DNA of 64,000 nt from WS-7 sp036505295 (GTDB lineage Bacteria > Eisenbacteria > RBG-16-71-46 > SZUA-252), in the NCBI GenBank assembly GCA_036505295.1, contig DASXTQ010000019.1:1-64000 (forward strand), written 5' to 3'. How positions within the stretch are numbered: the first letter of the stretch is position 1; the number at the start of each line of letters is the position of its first letter. This document shows positions 1 through 8,997 of this stretch, piece after piece. The notes beneath the pieces were generated by a model. That model was not told where the DNA came from. It did no database searches and saw nothing but the letters and a program-made list of their open reading frames with translations. Made by a program: the position numbers and the translations under genes.

Positions 1-77
1 AGGCCGGCTTGACCCTTCACCGGGAGCAGCGAAGCCGCCAGCATCAAGATTGCGACAACGCTTAGTATTCTCTTCAT
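1..77 (-). CDS. Secreted protein, N-terminal fragment (runs off window start)
   Basis: Only the first 25 codons are inside the window. They read as a signal peptide: basic start (MKRI), hydrophobic stretch, then a small-residue region ending in VKGQAG. I chose the ATG at 77 because a GAGAGGAG ribosome binding site lies nine bases upstream; the ATG at 86 directly abuts that site and is less likely. The gene is divergent from the one at 502. Its function cannot be told from the signal peptide alone. Confidence 0.6.
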   Translation of the reverse strand, partial: MKRILSVVAILMLAASLLPVKGQAG

Positions 78-247
78 TCCATTCATCTCCTCTCTAACGC
101 AGGTAAAAGCGAGAAGACACCCTCAAGAGGATAAGGATAACAACACTCCGAGCCCTATCACCTCCTTAGTCATCGTGATTCTGGCCGAGCTAAATTGAAG
201 TGTGGTCTCACAATCGGAAGCGCGGACGTCATTAATTTACTTGATAG

Positions 248-277
248 AGTATACGCGACCAGGGCCCGCAGTGTCAA
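248..277 (-). promoter_or_regulatory. Sigma70-like promoter for the leftward secreted-protein gene
   Basis: On the minus strand there is a perfect -35 TTGACA (272-277), an 18-base spacer and a -10 TATACT (248-253, five of six consensus bases). It would start transcription near 240 and leave a leader of about 160 bases before the ATG at 77. The two boxes are seen in the sequence; their use is inferred. Confidence 0.5.
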
Positions 278-321
278 GCGATTTTTGGAACTTACGGCGA
301 TTTGTGCTGTTCAAAAAGGCC

Positions 322-350
322 TTGACACCCCACCACTTGGTCCCTAGGCT
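322..350 (+). promoter_or_regulatory. Possible promoter for the 502-1413 gene
   Basis: TTGACA at 322-327, a 17-base spacer and TAGGCT at 345-350. The -35 box is perfect but the -10 box is poor, so this is a weak call. The rest of the 87-501 intergenic stretch shows no convincing gene and contains the divergent promoter at 248-277. Confidence 0.3.
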
Positions 351-501
351 GCCTTTCCATTCGACCCGGGCAGGGAGGTGGGCGCCGGGTTGGCCCGGCC
401 GGGATTTCCAACAGGCTGGAATGTAGCTCTTCCCCCCCAATTGGCCAAACTCACGGACACGTCGTCACGCCGGGGCAGACTTGCGTACGAAGGGGTCGTT
501 A

Positions 502-1413
502 ATGCCTTTGCCAGCTAAGAGATTAGCCTTCCTCCTCCTGGCCGCCTTCGTGAGCGCTGGGCCAGCGGCCGTCGCGAGCGCGCAGATAGCCATCCCACGT
601 AGTCCCAATACGGTGGGCGCTTACTTCACCCCCCGCAGCGGCGGAAACACAGTTCTCGTCGTCTGGAGCGGAGCGCAGGTCGAGGCGGATAGCGTCTGGA
701 TGGGCTACCGAGTCCGGCGCACGATCAAAGGCATCTCTCCGACCCCGCTCGAGCTCATCGGGGAGTACAGGGCACGGGATCTGGTCACCGGTGCCTGCCT
801 CGCCAGCGCGCAGCCCTGCGACCTCTCGCAATTCCATTTCTACGGTAGAGGACTCTTCTTCAAGGGATTCAGGAACAACCTCGCAGGTGGCCAGTACATA
901 ATCGATTACCCGCCCGGCGCCCCGGTGGACAACTGTGATAGCTGCCGGGTCTTCGCGGATCAGGCGAATTTGGGAGGTTTCATCTCGCTTTACGCGGTTA
1001 CCTCGATCGATACCCTCCACTTGACGGCCAGCGACTTTACGGAAAGCCCGGTCGATTCCAGCGAGATCGTCACGGTCCAGCCCTCCGATCCTCCGGCGGA
1101 TAACCTCGAGCGCGTGGGCGTGGTGCCTAATCCCTTCAGGGCATCCGCGGAGTGGGATCCGGCGCCCGGGCAGAACCGCGTCCACTTCATCCATCTCCCG
1201 GCGGGCTCGACTGTCCGGATCTTTACGTCCAACGCCGAGCTGGTCCGGGTCTTGACCCAAAACCCCAACGCGAACCCCGGAGGCGTGACCGGGGACCTCG
1301 AGTGGGACCTGAAGAACTCGGATGGGCGAAAGGTAGTCTCCGGAATCTACATCTATCAGGTAGAATCGCCGCAAGGTCATCGCGCCAAAGGACATTTCGT
1401 CGTCATTCGCTAA
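502..1413 (+). CDS. Secreted protein with C-terminal FlgD-like Ig domain
   Basis: A 303-residue exported protein of unknown role. An N-terminal signal peptide (about residues 1-28, hydrophobic AFLLLAAFVSA) is followed by a beta-rich region with several cysteines (CLASAQPC and CDSC). The last 95 residues form the FlgD-like Ig module common in secreted proteins of this group: VPNPF, then a strand-rich section, LEWDLKNSDGRKVVSGIYIY and a basic end. In related phyla this module serves as a C-terminal anchor or secretion signal; here that is inference. The ATG at 502 is preferred over the TTG at 481 because AAGGGG lies six bases upstream of it. Confidence 0.8.
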   Translation: MPLPAKRLAFLLLAAFVSAGPAAVASAQIAIPRSPNTVGAYFTPRSGGNTVLVVWSGAQVEADSVWMGYRVRRTIKGISPTPLELIGEYRARDLVTGACLASAQPCDLSQFHFYGRGLFFKGFRNNLAGGQYIIDYPPGAPVDNCDSCRVFADQANLGGFISLYAVTSIDTLHLTASDFTESPVDSSEIVTVQPSDPPADNLERVGVVPNPFRASAEWDPAPGQNRVHFIHLPAGSTVRIFTSNAELVRVLTQNPNANPGGVTGDLEWDLKNSDGRKVVSGIYIYQVESPQGHRAKGHFVVIR

Positions 1414-1452
1414 GCCGCCATTCCGAGCAGGAGGGCGGCTCGGAGGAAGTTC

Positions 1453-3000
1453 ATGAGCGCCCCCACCGCAACGCCTGCAGCCCTTTCTCAGGCCCGAACC
1501 CGCGCATCGGAACCGGCCCCCCGGGAATACCTGAACTTGATCGGGGGAAAGTGGCTTCCTTCCCGATCGGGCAAAAGCTTCGAAAACCGAAATCCCGCCC
1601 GCACCTCCGACCTGATCGGGACCTTCCCCGACTCCGGGCCCGAGGACGTCGATTCGGCTGTCCAGGCCGCTTCCCGCGCGTTCGCGCCCTGGCGCCTCCT
1701 GCCCGCGCCCCGCCGAGGGGAGCTCATCTTCCGGGTCGCCGAGATCCTTCGCGAACGAAAGGAAGAGCTCGCGCGCCTCATGACCCGGGAGATGGGTAAG
1801 GTCCTCGCGGAAACCCGCGGAGACGTCCAGGAAGCGATCGACATGGCCTACTACATCGCCGCCGAGGGCCGAAGGCTTGCAGGCGTGACCGTCCCCTCCG
1901 AGCTTCCGAATAAGTTCGCGATGTCGGTGCGGCAGCCGCTCGGCGTCTGCAGCCTCATCACGCCGTGGAATTTCCCGATGGCGATCCCTTCCTGGAAAAT
2001 TTTTCCGGCACTTGTCTGCGGCAATACCGTCGTGATCAAGCCGGCGAGCGACACGCCGGGCTCCGCCCACCACCTGGTCGAGGCGCTGGTCGAGGCCGGC
2101 GTCCCCGACGGCGTGGTGAACATCGTGCATGGGGGCGGAAGCGCGGTGGGGATTCCCCTCGTCATGCATCCGGACGTGAAGATGATCTCCTTCACGGGCT
2201 CTTCCGACGTCGGCAAGACCATCGCCGAGCGTTCCGCGAAAACCTTGAAGCGGGTCTCGCTCGAGCTGGGCGGAAAGAACGCGCAAATCGTCATGGAGGA
2301 TGCCGATCTCGACCTCGCGGTCGAGGGCGCTCTGTGGGGCGCCTTCGGGACGACAGGGCAGCGCTGCACGGCGACGAGCCGGCTCATCGTGATGAAGGAG
2401 ATCCACGATGAGGTCTTGCGGAGGCTCCGGGAGCGCGCCTCGAAGCTCAGGTTGGGAGACGGCCTCGAGCCTGGGTCGGAGGTCGGACCGCTCGTCAATC
2501 GCGCCCAGCGTGACCGCGTGCATTCCTACGTCGAGATCGGCAAGGCCGAAGGCGCCACCCTTGTCCTGGGCGGCGCGCTGGCCGATCAGGGTGCCCTGGC
2601 GGAGGGCGCATTCTATCCCCCCACCATCTTCGACGGTGTGAAGCCGACGATGCGGATCGCCCAGGAGGAGATATTCGGACCCGTGCTTTCGGTGATCACG
2701 GTTTCCTCCCTGGATGAGGCGATCCAGGTCTTGAACGGAACGCCCTTCGGGCTCAGCTCCTCGATCTACACCCGGGACGTGAACCGCGCCATGCGCGCGG
2801 TCCGCGACATCGAAGCCGGAATCACCTACGTGAACGGCCCCACCATCGGCGCGGAAGTGCAGCTTCCGTTCGGCGGTGTGAAGGAGACGGGGAACGGGCA
2901 CCGGGAAGGCGGTCCGACCGTGATCGACGCCTTCACCGAATGGAAGTCTGTGTACATCGACTATAGCGGCCGACTCCAAAAGGCGCAGATCGACCGCTGA
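1453..3000 (+). CDS. NAD(P)-dependent aldehyde dehydrogenase
   Basis: A 515-residue soluble enzyme of the aldehyde dehydrogenase superfamily, oxidising an aldehyde to a carboxylate with NAD(P). The family landmarks are present: the TPWNFP segment near residue 177, the general-base glutamate in SLELGGKN near residue 272, the catalytic cysteine in TTGQRCTA near 305, and EEIFGPVLS near 405. Length is normal for the family. The sequence resembles the succinate or alpha-ketoglutarate semialdehyde branch, but the substrate cannot be fixed from sequence alone. A GGAGG site lies just upstream of the ATG. It is followed 32 bases later by an asparaginase gene, so the two may share a transcript. Confidence 0.92.
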   Translation: MSAPTATPAALSQARTRASEPAPREYLNLIGGKWLPSRSGKSFENRNPARTSDLIGTFPDSGPEDVDSAVQAASRAFAPWRLLPAPRRGELIFRVAEILRERKEELARLMTREMGKVLAETRGDVQEAIDMAYYIAAEGRRLAGVTVPSELPNKFAMSVRQPLGVCSLITPWNFPMAIPSWKIFPALVCGNTVVIKPASDTPGSAHHLVEALVEAGVPDGVVNIVHGGGSAVGIPLVMHPDVKMISFTGSSDVGKTIAERSAKTLKRVSLELGGKNAQIVMEDADLDLAVEGALWGAFGTTGQRCTATSRLIVMKEIHDEVLRRLRERASKLRLGDGLEPGSEVGPLVNRAQRDRVHSYVEIGKAEGATLVLGGALADQGALAEGAFYPPTIFDGVKPTMRIAQEEIFGPVLSVITVSSLDEAIQVLNGTPFGLSSSIYTRDVNRAMRAVRDIEAGITYVNGPTIGAEVQLPFGGVKETGNGHREGGPTVIDAFTEWKSVYIDYSGRLQKAQIDR

Positions 3001-3032
3001 GGTCGCGCGTCAAGGCGCGCGTCGTCTCGACC

Positions 3033-4094
3033 ATGCCGGAGACCAGAACCCTCGTGGATCGTGAGGTGGCGGCACCGTCGAGCCCCGCCCCGCTCGTGCA
3101 TTTTCTGAGGGGCGGGCACGTCGAAAGCGTCCACTACGGTCACGTGGCGGTCGTCGATCAGCGCGGAAAGCTCCTGGCCTGGGCCGGCGACCCCCGCGCT
3201 TCCGTTTTCCCCCGCTCCGCGTTCAAGCCGTTCCAGGCGCTGCCGCTCGTCGAATCGGGCGTCTATTCTCGAAGCGGCCTTGGAACGGAGGCCCTCGCGC
3301 TAATCGCCGGATCCCACGGCGGCACGGACGCGCAGGTCGCGCTCGTGCGTAAGATCCTCGCGGCCGCCGACGCGGATCCTTCTCTGCTCCGTTGCGGCGT
3401 TCACGAACCCTACGACGAGGTCACCGCGAAGGCGCTCCGCGCGAGGGGGGAGGCGCCGACCGCCCTCCGCCACAACTGCTCGGGAAAACACGCGGGGATG
3501 CTCCTCTTGGCGCGGGCGATGGGAGAGCCGCTCGAGAGCTACATCGATCCCGCGCACCCGGTCCAGCGCCTGATCTTCGACAGCTTCGCGGCGCTCCTGG
3601 GTCGCCCGTTCGAAGACTCGGTTCCGGCGATCGATGGTTGCAGCGCTCCTACACCTCGGCTTCCGCTCAAGGCGCTCGCCCGCGCCTTCGCCCTCTTTTC
3701 GGCGGGCACGGACGCCGATGGGCGCGCGGTGCCGGGACTCGTGGCGATCCGCGACGCCATGGCGGCGCATCCGGAGCACGTTGCGAGCGAGGGCCGGCTC
3801 GACACGATCCTCATGCGCCGCCTGCAAGGGGCCGTGGTTTCGAAAGCGGGCGCGGAAGGCATGCACGCAATCGCCCACGTAAAGCGCGGGATCGGGATCG
3901 CGGTCAAGATCGCGGACGGCAGCCGCCGCGCGCTCAAGCCGGCGGTGCTCGCGGTGCTCGCCCAGCTCGCGCTCCTCACCGACGAGGATCGTGAGGCGCT
4001 CCAGCCCGCGGAGGAGATGGTCCTCAAGAGCTACGCTGGGCTCGTGGCCGGCGAGATCCGGCCCGCGCTCGAGCTCATGCGGGTGAGCCGATGA
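3033..4094 (+). CDS. Asparaginase, Rhizobium etli type (Asparaginase_II family)
   Basis: A 353-residue cytoplasmic enzyme predicted to hydrolyse L-asparagine to aspartate and ammonia. It belongs to PF06089, unrelated to the classical AnsA/AnsB fold. Supporting motifs are FPRSAFKPFQALPL near residue 50, GSHGGTDAQV near 92, and the hallmark NCSGKHAGML near 148. The stop overlaps the start of the PPDK gene in an ATGA junction, which suggests translational coupling. Aspartate formed here could feed oxaloacetate and pyruvate metabolism with PPDK; that link is inference. Confidence 0.9.
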   Translation: MPETRTLVDREVAAPSSPAPLVHFLRGGHVESVHYGHVAVVDQRGKLLAWAGDPRASVFPRSAFKPFQALPLVESGVYSRSGLGTEALALIAGSHGGTDAQVALVRKILAAADADPSLLRCGVHEPYDEVTAKALRARGEAPTALRHNCSGKHAGMLLLARAMGEPLESYIDPAHPVQRLIFDSFAALLGRPFEDSVPAIDGCSAPTPRLPLKALARAFALFSAGTDADGRAVPGLVAIRDAMAAHPEHVASEGRLDTILMRRLQGAVVSKAGAEGMHAIAHVKRGIGIAVKIADGSRRALKPAVLAVLAQLALLTDEDREALQPAEEMVLKSYAGLVAGEIRPALELMRVSR

Positions 4095-6976
4095 GCGGGG
4101 AGCGGGACTCCGCGGTCGCCGCGGCAGCTCGGCCCGCGGAGCCTTCTCCCGGACACCGCCATCGCTGGGTCTATTTCTTCGGCGACGGTCAAGCCGAAGG
4201 GAACGCGCGCATGCGCGATCTCCTCGGCGGGAAGGGGGCCGGTATCGCCGAGATGGTGAACGCCGGCATCCCGGTTCCGCCCGGGTACACGATCACCACC
4301 GAAGCTTGCCGGCAGTTCTTCGAGGCCGGCGGCCGCCTCCTGGAGTCGATCGTCGAAGCGGAGGAACAGGCCCTTCACAGGCTGGAGCAGTTCTTGGGAC
4401 GCCGCCTCGGCGATCCCGCGAATCCGCTCCTCGTCTCGGTTCGCTCGGGCGCTCCGATTTCCATGCCCGGGATGATGGACACGGTTCTGAACCTGGGCCT
4501 GAACGACCAAACGGTCGAGGGGCTCGCGAGCAAGAGCCGGAACCCTCGCTTCGCGTTCGACAGCTACCGCCGATTCATCCAGATGTTCTCCGACGTCGTG
4601 CTCGGAATCCCGCGAGAGATCTTCGAGGAGGAGCTGACTCTCGCCAAGAAGCGCGCCCGCGTCACGGACGACACCGGCCTCGATGAGAAGCGCCTCCGGG
4701 GCTTGGTCGAGCGCATGAAGCATCTCGTGCGCCGCGAGATCGGTCACGATTTTCCGCAACAGGCGCGGGAGCAGCTCGCTCGGGCGCGCGATGCCGTATT
4801 TCGCTCCTGGCACACCGAGCGAGCGGTGCACTACAGGCGGCTGAACAACATCCCGGAGCACCTCGGCACGGCGGTCACGGTCCAGGCGATGGTCTTCGGA
4901 AACCTCGGTCCCCGGTCCGCGACGGGGGTGGGGTTCACCCGCGATCCCGCCACCGGGGAGCCGCGCTTCTACGGCGAATATCTCCTGAACGCCCAGGGCG
5001 AGGACGTCGTCGCCGGAATCCGCACGCCCCGTCCCATCGACGAGGTGGAGCGCGAGCTGCCGGAAGCCTACGCGGCCCTCCGCGAGATCACATCCCGGCT
5101 CGAGCAGCACTACCGCGATGTCCAGGATTTCGAGTTCACGATCGAAGAGGGGCGCCTCTTCATGCTCCAGACGCGGCGCGCGGCGCGCACCGGGCAAGCC
5201 GCGCTGAGGATCGCGGTCGACATGGTGGACGAGGGGCTGCTTACCAAGAGGGAGGCGATCGAGCGCGTGGACCCGGAGCATCTCGACCAGGTGCTCCACC
5301 CCGTGCTCGACCCGGCCGAACGCAAGAAGCACGCGCTGCTCGCCCGCGGCCTTCCCGCTTCCCCCGGCGCCGCGGCGGGCGCGATCGTGTTCACGTCCGA
5401 GGAGGCGGTTCGCCGGGGACTGGCCGAGCGCGTGATCTTAGTCCGCGCGGAGACCTCCCCCGACGACATCGCGGGGATGAGCTCGGCCCGTGGAATTCTG
5501 ACCGCGACCGGAGGGATGACGTCGCACGCCGCCGTCGTCGCCCGCGGCATGGGCAAGTGCTGCGTGGCCGGCTGCACGGCGCTATCGATCGACGAGGGAA
5601 GGCGGGTCCTGCGCGTCGGCGGCCGGACGCTGCGCGAGGGGACCTTCGTTTCGCTCGACGGCTCCACGGGGGAGGTGCTCCTTGGAGATGCGCCCACGAC
5701 TGATTCCGAGGTGGTCCGCGTGCTGAGGGGAAAGCTCAAGCCCGAGGGGGCGCCGCTGTACCAGCGCTTCGAGCGGCTCACCCAGTGGTGCGACGAGGTG
5801 CGGCGGCTTCGCGTGCGCGCGAACGCCGACGTGCCCCACGACGCGCGGCTCGCCCGACAGCTCGGCGCCGAGGGAATCGGTTTATGCCGGACCGAGCACA
5901 TGTTCTTCGCGGAGGAGCGGATTCCGTACGTCGTGACGATGATCCTGAACGCGCAGGAGGCACGGCAGGCGAAGCTCACGATCGAGCGGCTTTCCGGGGA
6001 GCTGAAGGACGCGGCTCGGTCGGAGCGTCCGCGCCTGAAGCGCGAGCTGGCCGAATCCCAGCGCACGGGTAGAGGGCCGATCCGCGCGTTCGAAGGGGCG
6101 CTGAAGAAGCTCCTCCCGCTCCAGCGGGCGGATTTCCGAGGCCTCTTCCTCGCGATGGAGGGTTGCCCGGTCACGATCCGGACGCTCGATCCGCCGCTCC
6201 ACGAGTTTCTGCCGAAGCGCGAGCACCTCCTGCGCGAGCTCGCGGGGTTGAAGCCCGGCGCCCGCTCCCGCGCGCGACGGAAGCTCCTCGAAGCCACGCT
6301 CACGCGGGTCGAGGAGCTTCACGAGTTCAACCCGATGCTCGGGTTCCGCGGGTGCAGGCTGGGGATCCTCCACCCCGAGATCACGCGAATGCAGGCACGC
6401 GCCATCTTCGAAGCCGCGGCCAGCGTGATCCGGCTCGGGAAGAGGGTGATTCCCGAGATCATGATCCCCCTCGTAGGCGACCCGGAGGAGCTGGGCCGGC
6501 AGCGAGCCGAGGTGGAATCGGTCGCCGCGGAGGTGACACGGCGCCTCGGCGTCGATGTGCCGCATACGATCGGCACGATGATCGAGGTTCCGCGCGCGGC
6601 GGTGCTGGCGGGGGAGATCGCGGCCAAGGCGGATTTCTTCTCCTTCGGCACGAATGACCTGACCCAGATGACCTTCGGCTACTCCCGCGACGATTCCGGG
6701 CGCTTCCTGCCCGAGTACGTGCGCGCGGGGATCCTCCCGAACGACCCCTTCGTCTCGATCGACGTGCCCGGCGTGGGCGCTTTGGTCCGGCGCGCCACGT
6801 TCGCGGGGCGGAAAAGCAAGCCCGGGCTCAAGGTCGGCGTCTGCGGCGAGCACGGCGGCGATCCGGCGTCGATCGATCTCTTCGAGGAGATCGGGCTCGA
6901 TTACGTCTCATGCAGCCCGTTTCGGGTTCCGCTCGCGCGTCTTGCCGCGGCCCGCGCCGCCTTGAACCGGAAATGA
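4091..6976 (+). CDS. ppdK: Pyruvate, phosphate dikinase
   Basis: A 961-residue enzyme interconverting pyruvate, ATP and Pi with PEP, AMP and PPi. The N-terminal ATP-grasp domain is marked by LLGGKGAGIAEM near residue 45. The swivelling phosphohistidine domain has GGMTSHAAVVARGMGK near residue 475. The C-terminal TIM barrel has GTMIEVPRAA, FFSFGTNDLTQM and the catalytic-cysteine motif VGVCGEHGGDP near 920. It is longer than the usual 870-900 residues, with a 30-residue N-terminal extension and a helical insertion near 640-680. It overlaps the asparaginase before it and the glycosyltransferase after it, both by ATGA, so the three are likely co-translated. Confidence 0.95.
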   Translation: MSGERDSAVAAAARPAEPSPGHRHRWVYFFGDGQAEGNARMRDLLGGKGAGIAEMVNAGIPVPPGYTITTEACRQFFEAGGRLLESIVEAEEQALHRLEQFLGRRLGDPANPLLVSVRSGAPISMPGMMDTVLNLGLNDQTVEGLASKSRNPRFAFDSYRRFIQMFSDVVLGIPREIFEEELTLAKKRARVTDDTGLDEKRLRGLVERMKHLVRREIGHDFPQQAREQLARARDAVFRSWHTERAVHYRRLNNIPEHLGTAVTVQAMVFGNLGPRSATGVGFTRDPATGEPRFYGEYLLNAQGEDVVAGIRTPRPIDEVERELPEAYAALREITSRLEQHYRDVQDFEFTIEEGRLFMLQTRRAARTGQAALRIAVDMVDEGLLTKREAIERVDPEHLDQVLHPVLDPAERKKHALLARGLPASPGAAAGAIVFTSEEAVRRGLAERVILVRAETSPDDIAGMSSARGILTATGGMTSHAAVVARGMGKCCVAGCTALSIDEGRRVLRVGGRTLREGTFVSLDGSTGEVLLGDAPTTDSEVVRVLRGKLKPEGAPLYQRFERLTQWCDEVRRLRVRANADVPHDARLARQLGAEGIGLCRTEHMFFAEERIPYVVTMILNAQEARQAKLTIERLSGELKDAARSERPRLKRELAESQRTGRGPIRAFEGALKKLLPLQRADFRGLFLAMEGCPVTIRTLDPPLHEFLPKREHLLRELAGLKPGARSRARRKLLEATLTRVEELHEFNPMLGFRGCRLGILHPEITRMQARAIFEAAASVIRLGKRVIPEIMIPLVGDPEELGRQRAEVESVAAEVTRRLGVDVPHTIGTMIEVPRAAVLAGEIAAKADFFSFGTNDLTQMTFGYSRDDSGRFLPEYVRAGILPNDPFVSIDVPGVGALVRRATFAGRKSKPGLKVGVCGEHGGDPASIDLFEEIGLDYVSCSPFRVPLARLAAARAALNRK

Positions 6977-7734
6977 TCACCCCGCTCCGCGTCGACGCGA
7001 TCATCCCCGCGCTGAATGAGGCGGAATCTCTGGGAAGAGTGCTCGACCTGCTCCCCTCGCCGCCGGTGCGCCGCGTCATCGTGGCCGATAACGGCTCGAC
7101 CGATTCGACCTCCCGTATCGCCCGCGACCACGGCGCCACGGCGGTCCTCGAGCCGCGTCGTGGCTATGGTGCCGCCTGCCTCAAGGGGATCGAGGCGCTC
7201 GCTCATGATCCCCCCGACGTGGTCCTCTTCCTGGACGCTGATTTGAGCGACGACCCCACCGAGGCCGGAACCCTGCTCGGCCCGATTCTCGAAGGGCGCG
7301 CGGATCTCGTGATCGGATCCAGGACCTCGGGGGTGCGGGAGCCGCGGGCCCTCACGCCGCACGCCCGGTTCGGGAATTGGCTCGCGACGCGCCTGCTGAG
7401 GGCGCTCTACGGGGCTCGCTATACCGACCTGGGACCGTTCCGGGCCATCCGGTACGATTCGCTGAGGAAGCTCGGCATGGCGGATCGCGATTTCGGCTGG
7501 ACGATCGAGATGCAAGTCAAGGCGGCGCGCATGGGACTACGCCACGTCGAGGTCCCGGTCCGTTACCGCAGGCGCGTGGGGCGGTCGAAGATTTCCGGCA
7601 CGTTGGGTGGGTCGCTCCGGGCAGGCTGGAAGATCCTGGGAACCATCGTCGCCGACTACGTCTCCCATGGACCCCCTGTCGCGGGGGGCCCGGGTCGACC
7701 TGGCGGCACTCCTCGCCCGGGCGCACCATCTTGA
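6973..7734 (+). CDS. Family 2 glycosyltransferase
   Basis: A 253-residue GT-A-fold transferase of the dolichyl-phosphate-mannose or glucosyltransferase type. The N-terminus VDAIIPALNEAESLG, the nucleotide-sugar region VVLFLDADLSDDP with its DxD, and the later YTDLGPFRAIR and YRRRVGRSKISGT segments are typical. There are no membrane helices. The ATG at 6973 overlaps the PPDK stop, which fixes the start. It probably transfers a sugar to a lipid carrier or envelope component; the acceptor is unknown. Confidence 0.88.
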   Translation: MITPLRVDAIIPALNEAESLGRVLDLLPSPPVRRVIVADNGSTDSTSRIARDHGATAVLEPRRGYGAACLKGIEALAHDPPDVVLFLDADLSDDPTEAGTLLGPILEGRADLVIGSRTSGVREPRALTPHARFGNWLATRLLRALYGARYTDLGPFRAIRYDSLRKLGMADRDFGWTIEMQVKAARMGLRHVEVPVRYRRRVGRSKISGTLGGSLRAGWKILGTIVADYVSHGPPVAGGPGRPGGTPRPGAPS

Positions 7735-7769
7735 CCCCCCTTCGGGCGCCGGGGTACCATGGCTGCACC

Positions 7770-8963
7770 TTGGCCCGCTCTCGCGCGACCCCGATCCTCC
7801 ATCGGTTTGCTCTCGTTGCCTTTGCCCTCGCGGCCTCGGCCTACACGCCTCCGCCGCTCCTCCACACGGACATTAATTTGCAGTCCGGGCTAACCTGCCG
7901 CGGATGCCATGTCGACATCACCGAGCAGTGGACGACCTCCGCGCACGCCTCGGCCGACCGAAAATCCAATCCCCTCTTCGGGCGGATGTACTTTACCTCG
8001 CTCAAGGAGACCCGCGGCGCGACCATGGTGAAATGCGGCCCATGTCACGAGACGGCTTCGTTCGTGTCGAACGACTTTGAAAAACTCCGTGACGTAAGTG
8101 CCGAGGGCGTGACCTGCGTCTACTGTCATGCCATCGCCGGGACCGGGCCGCCCGCGGCGGTTCCGCCCTTCACGCTCGAGCTAGGCCCCTATCAGGGGCC
8201 GATCCGCCAGCCGGTGAAGGTGAAGGATCATGCGTCCAGCTACAGCGATTTCATCACCAAATCGGACTACTGCGGCGGGTGCCACCAATACCAAAATCAA
8301 AACGGCGTCCTCATCAGCGACACGTTCGGAGAGTGGAAGCGCTCGAAGTATGCGAAGCAGGGCGTCACGTGCCAGCAGTGCCACATGCCCGGCGGTCCGG
8401 GACGGGTCTCATCGATGGGCCCGGTCCGGCCGCGGGTCGCGGATCACTCCTTCCCGGGCCCGGCACAGAACCGAGCCCTCCGGGAAGCGGCGACCCTCGC
8501 GCTGCGCTTGGGGAAGCGGAGCGGGGATACGCTCCGGTTCTTCGCGGTCGTGACCAACGTCGGCGCGGGGCACGCCATTCCGACCGGGAACGACCAGCAC
8601 CTGCTTCTGCTTCGCTTGCGCCTTACCGACTCGGGCGATCATATCGTATGGGAGAATGACCCGTTCCTGGACTGGAACAGCTCGGTCTTCGGGCTCCTGC
8701 TCGCGAATGACCTGGGCGTTTACCCCGCCGAGACCTGGAACGCAAGCAAGGTGCTTTCGGATCGGCGTATCCAGGCCGGTGCCACGGCGCAATCGCGGTT
8801 CGAGATCCCGATTCCGGACGCGAAGGGTACGCTGCGCCTTGAGGCGCAGCTCCTCTATCGTCGCGCCCGCCCCGAGACCATCCAAGCCTACGGCCTGCCC
8901 GAGGACACTTACGGCGACGAGCGGCTCGTGGCGCAGGCTACCCTCCAAGTCCAGAATCCCTAG
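7770..8963 (+). CDS. Pentahaem c-type cytochrome (cytochrome c554 family-like)
   Basis: A periplasmic or lipid-facing multihaem cytochrome of about 397 residues. Five CxxCH haem-binding motifs lie in the first half: CRGCH, CGPCH, CVYCH, CGGCH and CQQCH. The second half (about 220-397) is a beta-rich domain without haem sites. The likely TTG start at 7770 gives a clean signal peptide (RFALVAFALAASAYT). An alternative TTG at 7731 overlaps the previous stop as TTGA and would add 13 residues. The arrangement resembles cytochrome c554 or nitrite/hydroxylamine-type electron carriers, but no catalytic haem is evident, so electron transfer is the safest call. Confidence 0.82.
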   Translation: MARSRATPILHRFALVAFALAASAYTPPPLLHTDINLQSGLTCRGCHVDITEQWTTSAHASADRKSNPLFGRMYFTSLKETRGATMVKCGPCHETASFVSNDFEKLRDVSAEGVTCVYCHAIAGTGPPAAVPPFTLELGPYQGPIRQPVKVKDHASSYSDFITKSDYCGGCHQYQNQNGVLISDTFGEWKRSKYAKQGVTCQQCHMPGGPGRVSSMGPVRPRVADHSFPGPAQNRALREAATLALRLGKRSGDTLRFFAVVTNVGAGHAIPTGNDQHLLLLRLRLTDSGDHIVWENDPFLDWNSSVFGLLLANDLGVYPAETWNASKVLSDRRIQAGATAQSRFEIPIPDAKGTLRLEAQLLYRRARPETIQAYGLPEDTYGDERLVAQATLQVQNP

Positions 8964-8997
8964 ACAAGGCACGCTCGAAAACCCTACCGTAGCAGCC

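Noticed and set aside
523..2979. An 818-codon open frame on the minus strand
   Set aside because: It lies opposite well-supported secreted-protein and aldehyde dehydrogenase genes; long antisense frames are common at this GC content.
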